In this document: positions 25,437-34,602 of the stretch, in pieces
Layout: every line of letters starts with the position of its first letter
Position numbering within the stretch: the stretch's first letter is position 1
NCBI RefSeq assembly: GCF_050231725.1
Contig: NZ_CP077172.1
Span: 1,612,001-1,676,000 of the forward strand
Source of the DNA: Fusobacterium nucleatum_L
GTDB lineage: Bacteria; Fusobacteriota; Fusobacteriia; Fusobacteriales; Fusobacteriaceae
Direction: 5' to 3'
DNA length: 64,000 nucleotides
Translations under genes and position numbers: made by a program
The notes under the pieces: model-generated
The model's input: the letters and a program-made list of their open reading frames with translations, nothing else
Told to the model about the DNA's origin: nothing
The model's database searches: none

Positions 25437-26300
25437 GTGGTAGTAAGTGATAAAACTAAGGGGATATTTTGGATGCTTGTATCTGTACTAGGATTTACTT
25501 TTATGGGTATAGCTGTAAAGTATTTGCCAAGAATCCCTACCTATGAAAAAGTGTTTTTTAGAAATTCAGTAAGTTTTATAAGCTCTGCTTATATTTTATA
25601 TAGGCAACATGAATCTATAAAAGTAGCTAAACAACATATTCCTTTTGTTTTTGGAAGATCGTTTTTTGGTTTTGTTGGTATGGTGGCCAATTTTTATGCA
25701 CTTGAAAATTTAACAATGGCAGAAGCTAATATGCTCAATAAACTTTCACCTGTTTTTGTAACAATTTGTGCTTGTATTTTCTTAAAAGAAAGGGTAGATA
25801 AAAAACAAGTTATGGGAATAATTCTAATGCTTATAGCCGTTGTATTTGTTATAAAGCCAAGTTTTTCTCCAGAGGTTATTCCAAGTTTAGCTGGACTTTT
25901 TTCTGCAGTTCTTGCTGGATTTTCTTATACTATAATAAGATATTTATATGGTAAAGTAAAAGCTGAAATTAATGTTTTTTACTTTTCTTTATTATCTGTT
26001 ATATGTACTTTTCCATTGATGATGATGAATTTTGTGAAGCCTAATTTATTTGAAACATTTATGCTTATAGTTGGAATTGGAGTATCTGCTGCAATGGGTC
26101 AATTTGGGCTTACTTACGCTTATACTTTTGCACCTGCATCAGAAGTTTCTATTTATAACTATGTTATTATTATAACAAGTATGTTAATGGATTATATACT
26201 ATTCAGTACAATCCCAGATTTATTTAGTTTTATTGGTGGATTTATAATTATGACTACTGCAATCTATTTATATTTACATAATAAGAAAAAAGAAGAATAA
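25437..26300 (+). CDS. DMT-family (EamA) transporter
   Basis: The 287-residue protein has ten predicted membrane helices and two EamA repeats, with P-T-Y-E-K-V-F-F-R-N and N-M-L-N-K-L-S-P-V-F typical of the family. The GTG at 25437 is 9 nt after GAGGA and 2 nt after the preceding stop; no better ATG is nearby. It closes the five-gene operon and a hairpin terminator follows. The substrate is not predictable. Confidence 0.88.
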   Translation: MVVSDKTKGIFWMLVSVLGFTFMGIAVKYLPRIPTYEKVFFRNSVSFISSAYILYRQHESIKVAKQHIPFVFGRSFFGFVGMVANFYALENLTMAEANMLNKLSPVFVTICACIFLKERVDKKQVMGIILMLIAVVFVIKPSFSPEVIPSLAGLFSAVLAGFSYTIIRYLYGKVKAEINVFYFSLLSVICTFPLMMMNFVKPNLFETFMLIVGIGVSAAMGQFGLTYAYTFAPASEVSIYNYVIIITSMLMDYILFSTIPDLFSFIGGFIIMTTAIYLYLHNKKKEE

Positions 26301-26314
26301 AAAATTAAATTTGT

Positions 26315-26351
26315 TAAAGGTTATTGTAAGTAAAAATTCAATAGCCTTTTC
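26315..26351 (+). terminator. Terminator of the radical SAM-DMT operon
   Basis: AAAGGTTATTG and CAATAGCCTTT pair over 11 positions with one G-T pair, and a T run follows. The stretch 26352-26454 before the next promoter is AT-rich with nothing else recognisable. Confidence 0.65.
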
Positions 26352-26454
26352 TAGTATAAATTTTCATAAGGATAAAAATATTGTAAAGAAAATCTTAAAA
26401 ATGATTAAAAATAATAAAAATATATTATTTATATACAAAATATGGATAAAGTAT

Positions 26455-26483
26455 TTGACAATAAATAATATAAATAATATAAT
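26455..26483 (+). promoter_or_regulatory. Consensus promoter of the dpp operon
   Basis: TTGACA (26455-26460), a 17-bp spacer and TATAAT (26478-26483) form a perfect sigma-70 consensus 50 nt upstream of the peptide-binding protein gene, implying very high expression. Confidence 0.9.
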
Positions 26484-26532
26484 TATCGTGTGAAAAGAAC
26501 AAAAATTAAATTTTTAAATTAAGGGAGGCAAA

Positions 26533-28068
26533 ATGAAAAAGAAATTATTGGTACTGTTGGCAATGGTTTTTAGTGTGCTATTTCTTGTAGCATGTGGAGG
26601 AGATTCAACTAAAAAATCAGATGCTGCAGCAGGTGGAAAAAGAGATACATTAGTTATAGGAATGGGTGCAGATGCTAAATCATTAGATCCTCATGCATCA
26701 AATGACAATCCATCTTCAAATGTTAGAGTTCAAATTTATGACAGATTAATGGATCTTGATGAAGATGGAGTTCCTCAACCTATGCTGGCTGAATCTTGGG
26801 AAAGACCTGATGATACAACTATAATATTCCATTTAAGAAAAGGAGTTAAATTCCATAATGGTGATGAAATGAAAGCATCAGATGTTAAATTCTCATTAGA
26901 AAGAGCTTTAACAAAGCCTGAAGTTTCACATATTTTAACAGGAATTAAGAGTGTTGAAGTTGTAGATGACTATACAGTAAAAGTAACTACTGAAAAGCCT
27001 ATGGCTGCTATTTTAAATAACTTATCACATACAACTATTGCAATTTTAAATGAAAAAGCAACTACTGAAGCTGGAGATAAATTTGGACAAAATCCTATAG
27101 GAACTGGACCATATAAATTTGTTTCTTGGCAAAGTGGAGATAGAATAACATTGGAAGCTTTTCCTGATTACTGGAGAGGAGAAACTCCTATTAAAAATGT
27201 AGTATTTAGAAATATAGTTGAAGAAACTAATAGAACTATAGGACTAGAAACTGGTGAATTAGATGTAATTTATGAAATATTTGGAATGGATAAAACTAAG
27301 TTAAAAGAAGATGATAGATTTAATTTTATAGAAGGTCCACAAGTATCTGTAACTTACCTTGGATTTAATTTGAAAAAAGCTCCTTATGATAATTTAAAAG
27401 TAAGAGAAGCTATATCTTATGCAATAGATCAAAAACCTATAATTGACACTGTATTTTTAGGTGGTGGAGAAGCTGCAAACTCAATAATAGGACCTAATAT
27501 TTGGGGATATTATAATGTTGAAAAATACACTCAAGATATAGAAAAAGCAAAAGCATTATTAACTGAAGCTGGATTCCCAGATGGATTTAAAGCAAAAATT
27601 TGGGTAAATGATAACCCTGTAAGAAGAGATACTGCTGTAATATTACAAGATCAATTAAAACAAATTGGAATTGATTTAACAATAGAAACTGTTGAATGGG
27701 GAGCATTCCTAGATGGTACTGCAAGAGGAGATCATGAAATGTACTTATTAGGTTGGGGAACTGTTACAAGAGACCCTGACTATGGTATGTTTGAATTAAT
27801 AAGTACTTCTACTATGGGTGCAGCAGGAAATAGATCTTTCTATTCTAATCCAGAAGTCGATAAACTATTAGAAGCAGGGAAAACTGAACTTGATCCTGAA
27901 AAGAGAAAGGCTATCTATAAAGAAATTCAAGAAATAGTTAGAAAAGAATTACCTATGTATATGATAGTTCACCCATTAAATAATGTTGTAACTAAAAAAG
28001 ATGTTAAGAACTTTAAATTAGATCCTGCAAATTCTCATAGATTATATGGAGTTTCAATAGGAGAATAG
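26533..28068 (+). CDS. dppA: Dipeptide/oligopeptide-binding lipoprotein
   Basis: The 511-residue protein belongs to the SBP_bac_5 family. A lipoprotein signal ends in F-L-V-A-C (acyl Cys about 21). The mature protein has the family blocks A-K-S-L-D-P-H-A-S, V-K-F-H-N-G-D and R-E-A-I-S-Y-A-I-D. It feeds peptides (glutathione or nickel-type ligands are possible) to the permease encoded downstream. A consensus promoter precedes it and a hairpin terminator follows it, so the binding protein is probably made in excess over the membrane parts. Confidence 0.92.
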   Translation: MKKKLLVLLAMVFSVLFLVACGGDSTKKSDAAAGGKRDTLVIGMGADAKSLDPHASNDNPSSNVRVQIYDRLMDLDEDGVPQPMLAESWERPDDTTIIFHLRKGVKFHNGDEMKASDVKFSLERALTKPEVSHILTGIKSVEVVDDYTVKVTTEKPMAAILNNLSHTTIAILNEKATTEAGDKFGQNPIGTGPYKFVSWQSGDRITLEAFPDYWRGETPIKNVVFRNIVEETNRTIGLETGELDVIYEIFGMDKTKLKEDDRFNFIEGPQVSVTYLGFNLKKAPYDNLKVREAISYAIDQKPIIDTVFLGGGEAANSIIGPNIWGYYNVEKYTQDIEKAKALLTEAGFPDGFKAKIWVNDNPVRRDTAVILQDQLKQIGIDLTIETVEWGAFLDGTARGDHEMYLLGWGTVTRDPDYGMFELISTSTMGAAGNRSFYSNPEVDKLLEAGKTELDPEKRKAIYKEIQEIVRKELPMYMIVHPLNNVVTKKDVKNFKLDPANSHRLYGVSIGE

Positions 28069-28089
28069 TGGTATTTAGAACAAAAATTT

Positions 28090-28120
28090 AAAAGGGCTAG
28101 AATACTTCTAGCTCTTTTTC
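28090..28120 (+). terminator. Intercistronic partial terminator between dppA and dppB
   Basis: AGGGCTAGAA and TTCTAGCTCT form a 10-bp stem (one G-T pair) with a 3-nt loop followed by five T. Such hairpins protect the binding-protein mRNA and let only part of transcription continue into dppB. Confidence 0.75.
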
Positions 28121-28149
28121 TTAAATTATAGTTTTGGGACGGTGAGATA

Positions 28150-29076
28150 ATGCACAAATATATATTAAAAAGATTAGTTCTTTTAATTCCAGTAATGCTT
28201 GGAGTTACATTGTTAGTTTTTACAATTATGTATTTAACTCCTGGTGATCCTGCTCAATTAATATTAGGAGAAAGTGCTCCCAAAGAAGCAGTTATGGCAT
28301 TGAGAGAAAAGATGGGCTTAAATGATCCATTTTTTATGCAGTATTTTAGATTTGTAAAAAATGCTATAGTAGGAGATTTTGGAAGATCTTATACTACAGG
28401 TAGAGAAGTTTTTGCAGAAATATTTGCTAGATTTCCTAACACGGTTGTATTAGCAGTTTTAGGAGTTTTGATTTCTATCCTTATAGGAATACCAGTTGGT
28501 ATAATTTCAGCAACAAAACAATACTCACTTACAGATAGTTTTAGCATGGTTTTAGCTCTTTTGGGAGTATCTATGCCAGTATTCTGGTTAGGACTTATGC
28601 TAATTTTATTATTCTCTGTAAAATTAGGAATATTCCCTTCGGGTGGGTTTGATGGTTTTTCAAGTGTTGTACTTCCATCAATAGCTCTTGGAGTAGGTTC
28701 GGCAGCAATAGTAACTAGAATGACAAGATCATCTATGCTTGAAGTTATAAGACAAGACTATATTAGAACAGCTAGAGCTAAAGGAGTTGCTGAAAAAGTT
28801 GTTATAAATAAACATGCTTTAAAAAATGCTTTAATTCCTATTATCACTGTTGTAGGACTACAATTTGGAGGATTACTTGGAGGAGCTGTTTTAACTGAAT
28901 CAGTTTTTTCATGGCCTGGTGTTGGAAGACTTATGGTTGATGCTATAAGGCAAAAAGATACACCTACTGTTTTAGCTTCTGTTGTATTCTTGGCAGTTGT
29001 GTATAGTGTGGTTAATTTATTGGTTGACTTGTTATATGCTTTTGTAGATCCAAGAATTAAATCACAATATAAGTAG
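28150..29076 (+). CDS. dppB: Peptide ABC transporter permease DppB
   Basis: The 308-residue membrane protein has six helices, the DppB-type start (Y-I-L-K-R-L-V-L-L-I-P-V-M), P-G-D-P-A near residue 31, and the EAA loop with Y-I-R-T-A-R-A-K-G-V that docks on the ATPases. It is the first membrane gene after the intercistronic hairpin, with dppC 10 nt downstream. Confidence 0.94.
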   Translation: MHKYILKRLVLLIPVMLGVTLLVFTIMYLTPGDPAQLILGESAPKEAVMALREKMGLNDPFFMQYFRFVKNAIVGDFGRSYTTGREVFAEIFARFPNTVVLAVLGVLISILIGIPVGIISATKQYSLTDSFSMVLALLGVSMPVFWLGLMLILLFSVKLGIFPSGGFDGFSSVVLPSIALGVGSAAIVTRMTRSSMLEVIRQDYIRTARAKGVAEKVVINKHALKNALIPIITVVGLQFGGLLGGAVLTESVFSWPGVGRLMVDAIRQKDTPTVLASVVFLAVVYSVVNLLVDLLYAFVDPRIKSQYK

Positions 29077-29086
29077 GAGGGGCAAA

Positions 29087-29956
29087 ATGGAAAAAACAAA
29101 AAATAAAAAACAAAGCCAATGGGCAGAAGTTTTTAGAATGTTGAAAAAAAATAGAATGGCTATGTTAGGATTAGTTATCCTTATAGTTTTAGTTTTATTA
29201 GCTCTATTTGCTGATGTAATTTCAGACTATGACACTGTTGTTATAAAGCAAAATCTTGCAGAAAGACTTATGCCTCCTAATGGGAAACATTGGTTAGGTA
29301 CTGATGAATTTGGTAGAGATATATTTGCAAGACTTATCCATGGAGCTAGAGTTTCATTAAAAGTTGGAATTTTAGCAATATCTATTTCTGTTGTTGTAGG
29401 TGGAATTTTAGGAGCTATATCAGGGTATTTTGGTGGAATGATAGATAATACTATAATGAGAGTTGTAGATATTTTCTTGGCTGTTCCAAGTATTTTACTT
29501 GCAATAGCTATAGTTTCTGCATTAGGGCCTAGTATGCTGAACCTTATGATTTCAATCAGTGTTTCATATGTTCCAAACTTTGCTCGTATAGTTAGAGCCT
29601 CTGTACTTTCTATTAGAGATCAAGAATTTATAGAAGCTGCTAAGGCAATAGGAGCAAGTAATACAAGAATTATATTAAAACATATAATTCCAAACTCTTT
29701 GGCTCCAGTAATTGTACAAGGGACTTTGGGAGTTGCAGGTGCAATTTTATCAACAGCAGGATTAAGTTTTATCGGATTAGGAATACAACCTCCAGCACCA
29801 GAATGGGGTTCAATGTTATCAGGAGGAAGACAATATTTAAGATATGCTTGGTGGGTAACTACTTTCCCAGGTGTAGCAATAATGATAACAATTTTATCAC
29901 TTAACTTGTTAGGTGATGGATTAAGAGATGCTCTTGACCCTAGATTGAAACAATAA
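29087..29956 (+). CDS. dppC: Peptide ABC transporter permease DppC
   Basis: The 289-residue protein has an N-terminal OppC extension, W-L-G-T-D-E-F-G-R-D-I-F typical of DppC/OppC, six membrane helices, and an EAA loop F-I-E-A-A-K-A-I-G-A. It pairs with DppB to form the channel. A GGAGGGG ribosome site precedes the ATG. Confidence 0.94.
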   Translation: MEKTKNKKQSQWAEVFRMLKKNRMAMLGLVILIVLVLLALFADVISDYDTVVIKQNLAERLMPPNGKHWLGTDEFGRDIFARLIHGARVSLKVGILAISISVVVGGILGAISGYFGGMIDNTIMRVVDIFLAVPSILLAIAIVSALGPSMLNLMISISVSYVPNFARIVRASVLSIRDQEFIEAAKAIGASNTRIILKHIIPNSLAPVIVQGTLGVAGAILSTAGLSFIGLGIQPPAPEWGSMLSGGRQYLRYAWWVTTFPGVAIMITILSLNLLGDGLRDALDPRLKQ

Positions 29957-29974
29957 TTATTAGGAGGCGAAACG

Positions 29975-30982
29975 ATGGAAAATAGAAATCTTTTAGAAAT
30001 TAGAGATTTAGTGATACAGTATGTAAAAGATGACGAAACAGTCCATGCAGTTAATAGTATAAGTGTTGACATAGCAGAAGGAGAAACTCTAGGACTTGTT
30101 GGAGAAACTGGAGCTGGGAAAACTACAACTGCTCTAGGAATAATGAGATTAATTACAGGACCTACTGGAAAAATTAAAAGTGGTTCTATAAAATTTAATG
30201 ATAAGAGTATATTAGAAATACCTGAAGAAGAAATAAGAAAAATTAGAGGTAATGATATTTCAATGATATTCCAAGATCCAATGACATCATTAAACCCAGT
30301 TATGACAGTTGGAGAACAAATAGCAGAAGTTATTGAAATACATGAAAATATATCTAAAGAAGAAGCAATGAATAAAGCTGCTGAAATGCTTGAACTAGTT
30401 GGTATTCCTGGAGCTAGAAAAAATGATTTTCCACATCAATTTTCTGGAGGAATGAAACAAAGAGTTGTTATAGCTATAGCACTTGCTTGTAACCCAAAAC
30501 TTTTAATAGCTGATGAACCTACAACAGCTCTTGATGTTACTATACAAGCTCAAGTTTTGGACTTAATGACAGATTTAAAAAATAAGTTTAGAACATCAAT
30601 GTTACTTATAACACATGATTTAGGAGTTGTTGCGCAAGTTTGTGATAAAGTGGCAATTATGTATGCTGGTGAAATAGTTGAATATGGTACACTAGAAGAT
30701 GTTTTTGAAAATCCGAAACATCCATATACTTTAGGTCTATTCGGTTCTATACCAAGTTTAGATGAAGAAAAAACTAGATTAGTTCCAATAAAGGGACTTA
30801 TGCCAGATCCAACAAATCTACCTTCTGGATGTAAATTTAATCCTAGATGTCCACATGCTACAGAACTATGTTCTCAAAGAGCTCCTATTGTTACTGAAGT
30901 TTCAAAAGGGCATAAAGTACAATGTTTGATAGCAGAAGGTTTAGTAAAATTCAAAGAAAATTGGGAGGAAGAAAATGAGTAA
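29975..30982 (+). CDS. dppD: Peptide ABC transporter ATPase DppD
   Basis: The 335-residue ATPase shows Walker A G-E-T-G-A-G-K-T-T, signature F-S-G-G-M-K-Q-R-V, Walker B L-L-I-A-D-E-P-T-T-A-L-D and a C-terminal oligopeptide-binding extension with C-x-F-N-P-R-C-P-x-A. The Cys cluster there fits the Fe-S-containing DppD/OppD class. It overlaps dppF by 8 nt. Confidence 0.94.
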   Translation: MENRNLLEIRDLVIQYVKDDETVHAVNSISVDIAEGETLGLVGETGAGKTTTALGIMRLITGPTGKIKSGSIKFNDKSILEIPEEEIRKIRGNDISMIFQDPMTSLNPVMTVGEQIAEVIEIHENISKEEAMNKAAEMLELVGIPGARKNDFPHQFSGGMKQRVVIAIALACNPKLLIADEPTTALDVTIQAQVLDLMTDLKNKFRTSMLLITHDLGVVAQVCDKVAIMYAGEIVEYGTLEDVFENPKHPYTLGLFGSIPSLDEEKTRLVPIKGLMPDPTNLPSGCKFNPRCPHATELCSQRAPIVTEVSKGHKVQCLIAEGLVKFKENWEEENE

Positions 30983-31949
30983 AGTATTATTAGAAGTTAA
31001 AAATTTAAAGAAATATTTTCAGACTCCAAAAGGACAATTACATGCAGTAGATAATGTTAATTTTGCTATTGAAGAAGGTAAGACTTTAGGAGTTGTTGGA
31101 GAATCTGGCTGTGGAAAATCTACAACAGGTAGAACTATTCTAAGACTTTTAGAAGCAACAGACGGTGAAATTATATTTGAAGGAAAGAATATAAGAAACT
31201 ATTCTAAAGCTGAAATGAAAAAATTAAGAGAAGAAATGCAAATAATATTTCAAGACCCATTTGCATCTTTAAATCCAAGAATGACAGTAAGTGAAATAAT
31301 TGCAGAACCTTTAATTATCCATAATAAATGTAAAAATAAAGAAGAACTTAATAATAGAGTAAAAGAGTTAATGGATACAGTTGGTTTGAGCCAAAGACTT
31401 GTTAATACTTACCCTCATGAACTTGATGGAGGAAGAAGACAAAGAATAGGGATAGCAAGAGCCTTAGCTTTAAATCCTAAATTTATAGTTTGTGATGAAC
31501 CTGTATCAGCTCTTGATGTATCTATACAAGCACAAGTTTTAAACTTGATGAAAGATTTACAAGAAAAATTAGGTTTAACATATATGTTTATAACACATGA
31601 CCTATCAGTTGTAAAATATTTCTCAAATGATATAGCTGTTATGTATTTGGGAGAACTTGTTGAAAAAGCTCCATCAAAGGACTTATTCAAGAATCCTATT
31701 CACCCTTATACTAAGGCTTTATTGTCAGCAATACCTACAATCAACATTAGAAAGAAAATGGAAAGAATTAAACTTGAAGGTGAAATTACTTCTCCTATCA
31801 ATCCAGGTATTGGTTGTAGATTTGCAAAAAGATGTGTCTATGCAACAGAAATTTGTTCAAAAGAATCTCCAAAACTAGAAAAAGTTGGAGAAGCTCACTT
31901 CTTTGCTTGTCATAGAGCAAAGGAATTAGGTTTTGTAGATGAAAAATAA
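30975..31949 (+). CDS. dppF: Peptide ABC transporter ATPase DppF
   Basis: The 324-residue partner ATPase has Walker A G-E-S-G-C-G-K-S-T, Walker B F-I-V-C-D-E-P-V-S-A-L-D, and the C-terminal C-R-F-A-K-R-C box. The ABC signature reads L-D-G-G-R-R-Q-R instead of L-S-G-G-Q-x-Q-R; the Ser-to-Asp change is unusual and could weaken one of the two ATP sites. The start codon lies inside dppD. A strong terminator follows. Confidence 0.93.
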   Translation: MSKVLLEVKNLKKYFQTPKGQLHAVDNVNFAIEEGKTLGVVGESGCGKSTTGRTILRLLEATDGEIIFEGKNIRNYSKAEMKKLREEMQIIFQDPFASLNPRMTVSEIIAEPLIIHNKCKNKEELNNRVKELMDTVGLSQRLVNTYPHELDGGRRQRIGIARALALNPKFIVCDEPVSALDVSIQAQVLNLMKDLQEKLGLTYMFITHDLSVVKYFSNDIAVMYLGELVEKAPSKDLFKNPIHPYTKALLSAIPTINIRKKMERIKLEGEITSPINPGIGCRFAKRCVYATEICSKESPKLEKVGEAHFFACHRAKELGFVDEK

Positions 31950-31966
31950 GAATCAATAAAAAGAGT

Positions 31967-32013
31967 ATAGTCTCCTATGATATCTAGTATTCTATCATAG
32001 GAGACTATTTTTA
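31967..32013. terminator. Strong bidirectional terminator after dppF
   Basis: A 16-bp perfect stem (31967-31982 with 31993-32008), a 10-nt loop and a TTTTT tail lie between the convergent dppF and the minus-strand binding protein gene. Confidence 0.92.
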
Positions 32014-32014
32014 A

Positions 32015-33439
32015 TTATTGCATATTTATATATTTTAGATAAATATCTCCACTAGGAGTTAGATTAAGTCCTCTTACATTTGAATGTGATAAAACAGTAT
32101 CATATTCTTGGAGAAGAGGAATAACTGGAAGATTATCTAAAAACTCTTCATCAGATTTTATATTAGTACCATACTTATAATTGATATAATAGTATAAATC
32201 ATTCATATTATTTGTTCCTAATAGATATTTCTCTATCTTGAAAGTTATTCCTGAATCAGATTTAGAAGTAACTCTTATAGGGATTTTAAATTGTCCTATC
32301 CATTCTTTAACTGTTGATAAAATTAATTTTTTTTCTAATAAATTATTATTTTCAAAATAAGCAATATAAGGAATTTCTGAAAAATTAAAGTTAAAATTTT
32401 CTTTTATTTTTTGAAAGTCTTCCCGAGCTTTATTTAATGTATCAGAACTTGGGTGAGAATGAGAAAAAATAGCAGGAGAGTCATTTTCTAAAATAACTTT
32501 TCCCATAAATTCTGGGTCGCTCACAACATACATAAGCCTTCTAATTTCAAGATTCTCAAAAAATTTTTCTTTATTTTCATTAGGAATAGATATATACCAG
32601 TATCTACTTATAGGAAATACTAATTTTTCTGGCAGGCTATTTACTTGATTTAATCTATCAAAAGGCATAGAGTAGAAAGGTTCTCCAAAATAATCTATTT
32701 CATTACGAGGGAACATTTCATAGGCCATTATTCCATCTTCTACAAGTGAAATTTTAATCTCTTTTAACTTAGTATTTATATTATCCCAATAGTTTTCATT
32801 TCTTTCTAAAATAATTTCATCATCAGTAAAACTAGAAACTTTAAAAGCACCGTTTACAATCTTTTTATCAAGACTTAAATTTATATTTTCTTTTCTAATT
32901 GGATAAAAAATTGGATTACTTACCCATTCATCAAAATTTTTAATAGGGATATTTAAAATAACTATAAGTTTATTATCTTGAACTTTAAGTCCAACAGAAC
33001 TCTTATTATTTTTTTTATTAGAAAAGTCTTTAGCACCTTTAATTACAAACATTCTATAGATTTCATCAGATTTTGAATTTTCTAAACTATCTAGCCAGCT
33101 ATCTAAATAAGAGTTAGCAGTTATTTTCTCGCCATCAGACCATTTTAAGTCATCTCTCAAAGTAAAAATCCATTCTTTGTAGTCATCAGAATGCTCTATT
33201 TTTAATACACTTACGAGTCTAACACCTTCTGTTTTTAGTTCAGTCAATCCCTCAAAAAGTTGAGTCAGTAATGCTCTCTCATTTTCAGAATAAGATTGGG
33301 GATTTAATTCATATTCCTCTTTAGGCATAACTGTATAGAAGATTTGCTCAACTTTTTTATTTTCTTCTGCTTTATTTTCTCCACAAGCAAAAAGTAAGCA
33401 ACTTAATATAAAAATCAACAATAATTTTAAAAATTTCAT
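32015..33439 (-). CDS. Second peptide-binding (SBP_bac_5) lipoprotein, divergent
   Basis: The 474-residue protein has a lipoprotein signal ending L-L-F-A-C and the OppA-like blocks L-T-Q-L-F-E-G-L-T-E and F-T-L-R-D-D-L-K-W-S-D-G-E. It is shorter and clearly different from DppA encoded next door. It has no permease genes of its own here, so it may present other peptides to the Dpp or another permease. It is transcribed towards the dpp operon. Confidence 0.85.
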   Translation of the reverse strand: MKFLKLLLIFILSCLLFACGENKAEENKKVEQIFYTVMPKEEYELNPQSYSENERALLTQLFEGLTELKTEGVRLVSVLKIEHSDDYKEWIFTLRDDLKWSDGEKITANSYLDSWLDSLENSKSDEIYRMFVIKGAKDFSNKKNNKSSVGLKVQDNKLIVILNIPIKNFDEWVSNPIFYPIRKENINLSLDKKIVNGAFKVSSFTDDEIILERNENYWDNINTKLKEIKISLVEDGIMAYEMFPRNEIDYFGEPFYSMPFDRLNQVNSLPEKLVFPISRYWYISIPNENKEKFFENLEIRRLMYVVSDPEFMGKVILENDSPAIFSHSHPSSDTLNKAREDFQKIKENFNFNFSEIPYIAYFENNNLLEKKLILSTVKEWIGQFKIPIRVTSKSDSGITFKIEKYLLGTNNMNDLYYYINYKYGTNIKSDEEFLDNLPVIPLLQEYDTVLSHSNVRGLNLTPSGDIYLKYINMQ

Positions 33440-33593
33440 TTTTTAATCTCCCTTAATCTCATAAAGTTAATATAATACATTTTAACATATTTTCTAAAAA
33501 TTTTATAATAATAATAGTTTTTAAAAAAAATATCTTGACTTATAAAATAATTTATTGTAAAAATATTTATAATGAAATTTTTAGGAGGATTTT

Positions 33594-34202
33594 ATGTTAC
33601 ATTATTTAGAGGTTGGAGGAGCGATCCTATGGGTACTAGTTATAATTTCTATAGGGGCTTTTGCTGTTGTATTAGAAAGGATTGTATTTTTTGCAAGAAA
33701 TGAAAAAAATGTAGGTAGTAATTTTAGAGATGAGATACTTTCATTAGTAGCTAGTAAAAAGCTAGATGAAGCTATTGTATTATGTGACACTAAGAAAAGT
33801 TGTGTTGCTTCTGCTGTAAAAAAATTTTTACAAAAAGCTCCAAAGGGAATAGATGTTCAAGATTATGAATTTATCCTAAAGGAAGTAACGAATCAAGAAA
33901 TATCACCCTATGAAAGAAGATTAAATCTTTTATCAAGTATTATAAGTATTTCTCCAATGCTTGGATTATTAGGAACTGTTACAGGTATGATAAGAGCATT
34001 TACAAATATTTCAAAATATGGTGCTGGAGATGCAGCTATTGTTGCAGATGGTATTGCTGAAGCATTGTTGACAACAGCTGCAGGACTTATGATAGCAATT
34101 CCGGTTATAGTTGTATATAATTATTTAAATAGAAGATTAGAAAAAATGGAAAATGAAATAGATGATGTGATAACAAATATAATTAATATATTTAGGAGAT
34201 AA
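33594..34202 (+). CDS. exbB: ExbB/TolQ-family proton channel subunit
   Basis: The 202-residue inner-membrane protein has three helices (about 6-28, 110-135, 150-175). The MotA/TolQ/ExbB core is visible in P-M-L-G-L-L-G-T-V-T-G-M-I and A-L-L-T-T-A-A-G-L-M-I-A-I-P. With ExbD it converts proton-motive force into TonB movement. AGGAGG lies 6 nt before the ATG. The 154-bp region upstream (33440-33593) is very AT-rich; no convincing promoter or Fur box was recognised. Confidence 0.93.
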   Translation: MLHYLEVGGAILWVLVIISIGAFAVVLERIVFFARNEKNVGSNFRDEILSLVASKKLDEAIVLCDTKKSCVASAVKKFLQKAPKGIDVQDYEFILKEVTNQEISPYERRLNLLSSIISISPMLGLLGTVTGMIRAFTNISKYGAGDAAIVADGIAEALLTTAAGLMIAIPVIVVYNYLNRRLEKMENEIDDVITNIINIFRR

Positions 34203-34204
34203 TA

Positions 34205-34594
34205 ATGAGCAAATATAAGAAAAAAAGAGAGTCAGCTAAATTAGATTTAACTCCACTTATAGATGTTGTTTTTCTTTTAATTATATTTTTTATGGTAACT
34301 ACAACGTTTAATAATTTTGGTTCGGTTCAAATTGATTTACCTAGCTCTACTATTCAACAAACTGATAAAAATAAAAGTATAGAAATTATAATTGATAAAG
34401 ATGGAAAATATCATGTTTCTGAAGATGGAAAGATTACCCAAGTAGAATTTTTAGATTTAGATATATATCTAAAATCTGCAAAAGAAGCCACTGTTTCTGC
34501 TGATAAGAATTTAAAATATCAAACGATTATGGATGTTATAACTAAGATAAAAGAAAATGGTGTAGATAATTTGGGTTTGACTTTCTATGAATAG
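34205..34594 (+). CDS. exbD: ExbD/TolR-family biopolymer transport protein
   Basis: The 129-residue protein has one N-terminal helix carrying the essential Asp in L-T-P-L-I-D-V-V-F-L-L, and a periplasmic domain after it. It begins 2 nt after exbB and is the second part of the energising complex. Confidence 0.94.
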   Translation: MSKYKKKRESAKLDLTPLIDVVFLLIIFFMVTTTFNNFGSVQIDLPSSTIQQTDKNKSIEIIIDKDGKYHVSEDGKITQVEFLDLDIYLKSAKEATVSADKNLKYQTIMDVITKIKENGVDNLGLTFYE

Positions 34595-34602
34595 GTGATG
34601 GT

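Noticed and set aside
26311..26493. 60-codon open frame between the DMT gene and dppA
   Set aside because: It has no ribosome site, overlaps a terminator hairpin and the consensus dpp promoter, and its Lys/Ile/Asn composition is what random AT-rich DNA gives.
33535..33573. TTGACT and TATAAT in front of exbB as a promoter
   Set aside because: The spacing is 27 bp, far outside the 15-20 bp range. A true promoter must exist nearby but I could not define it. No convincing Fur box was seen either.
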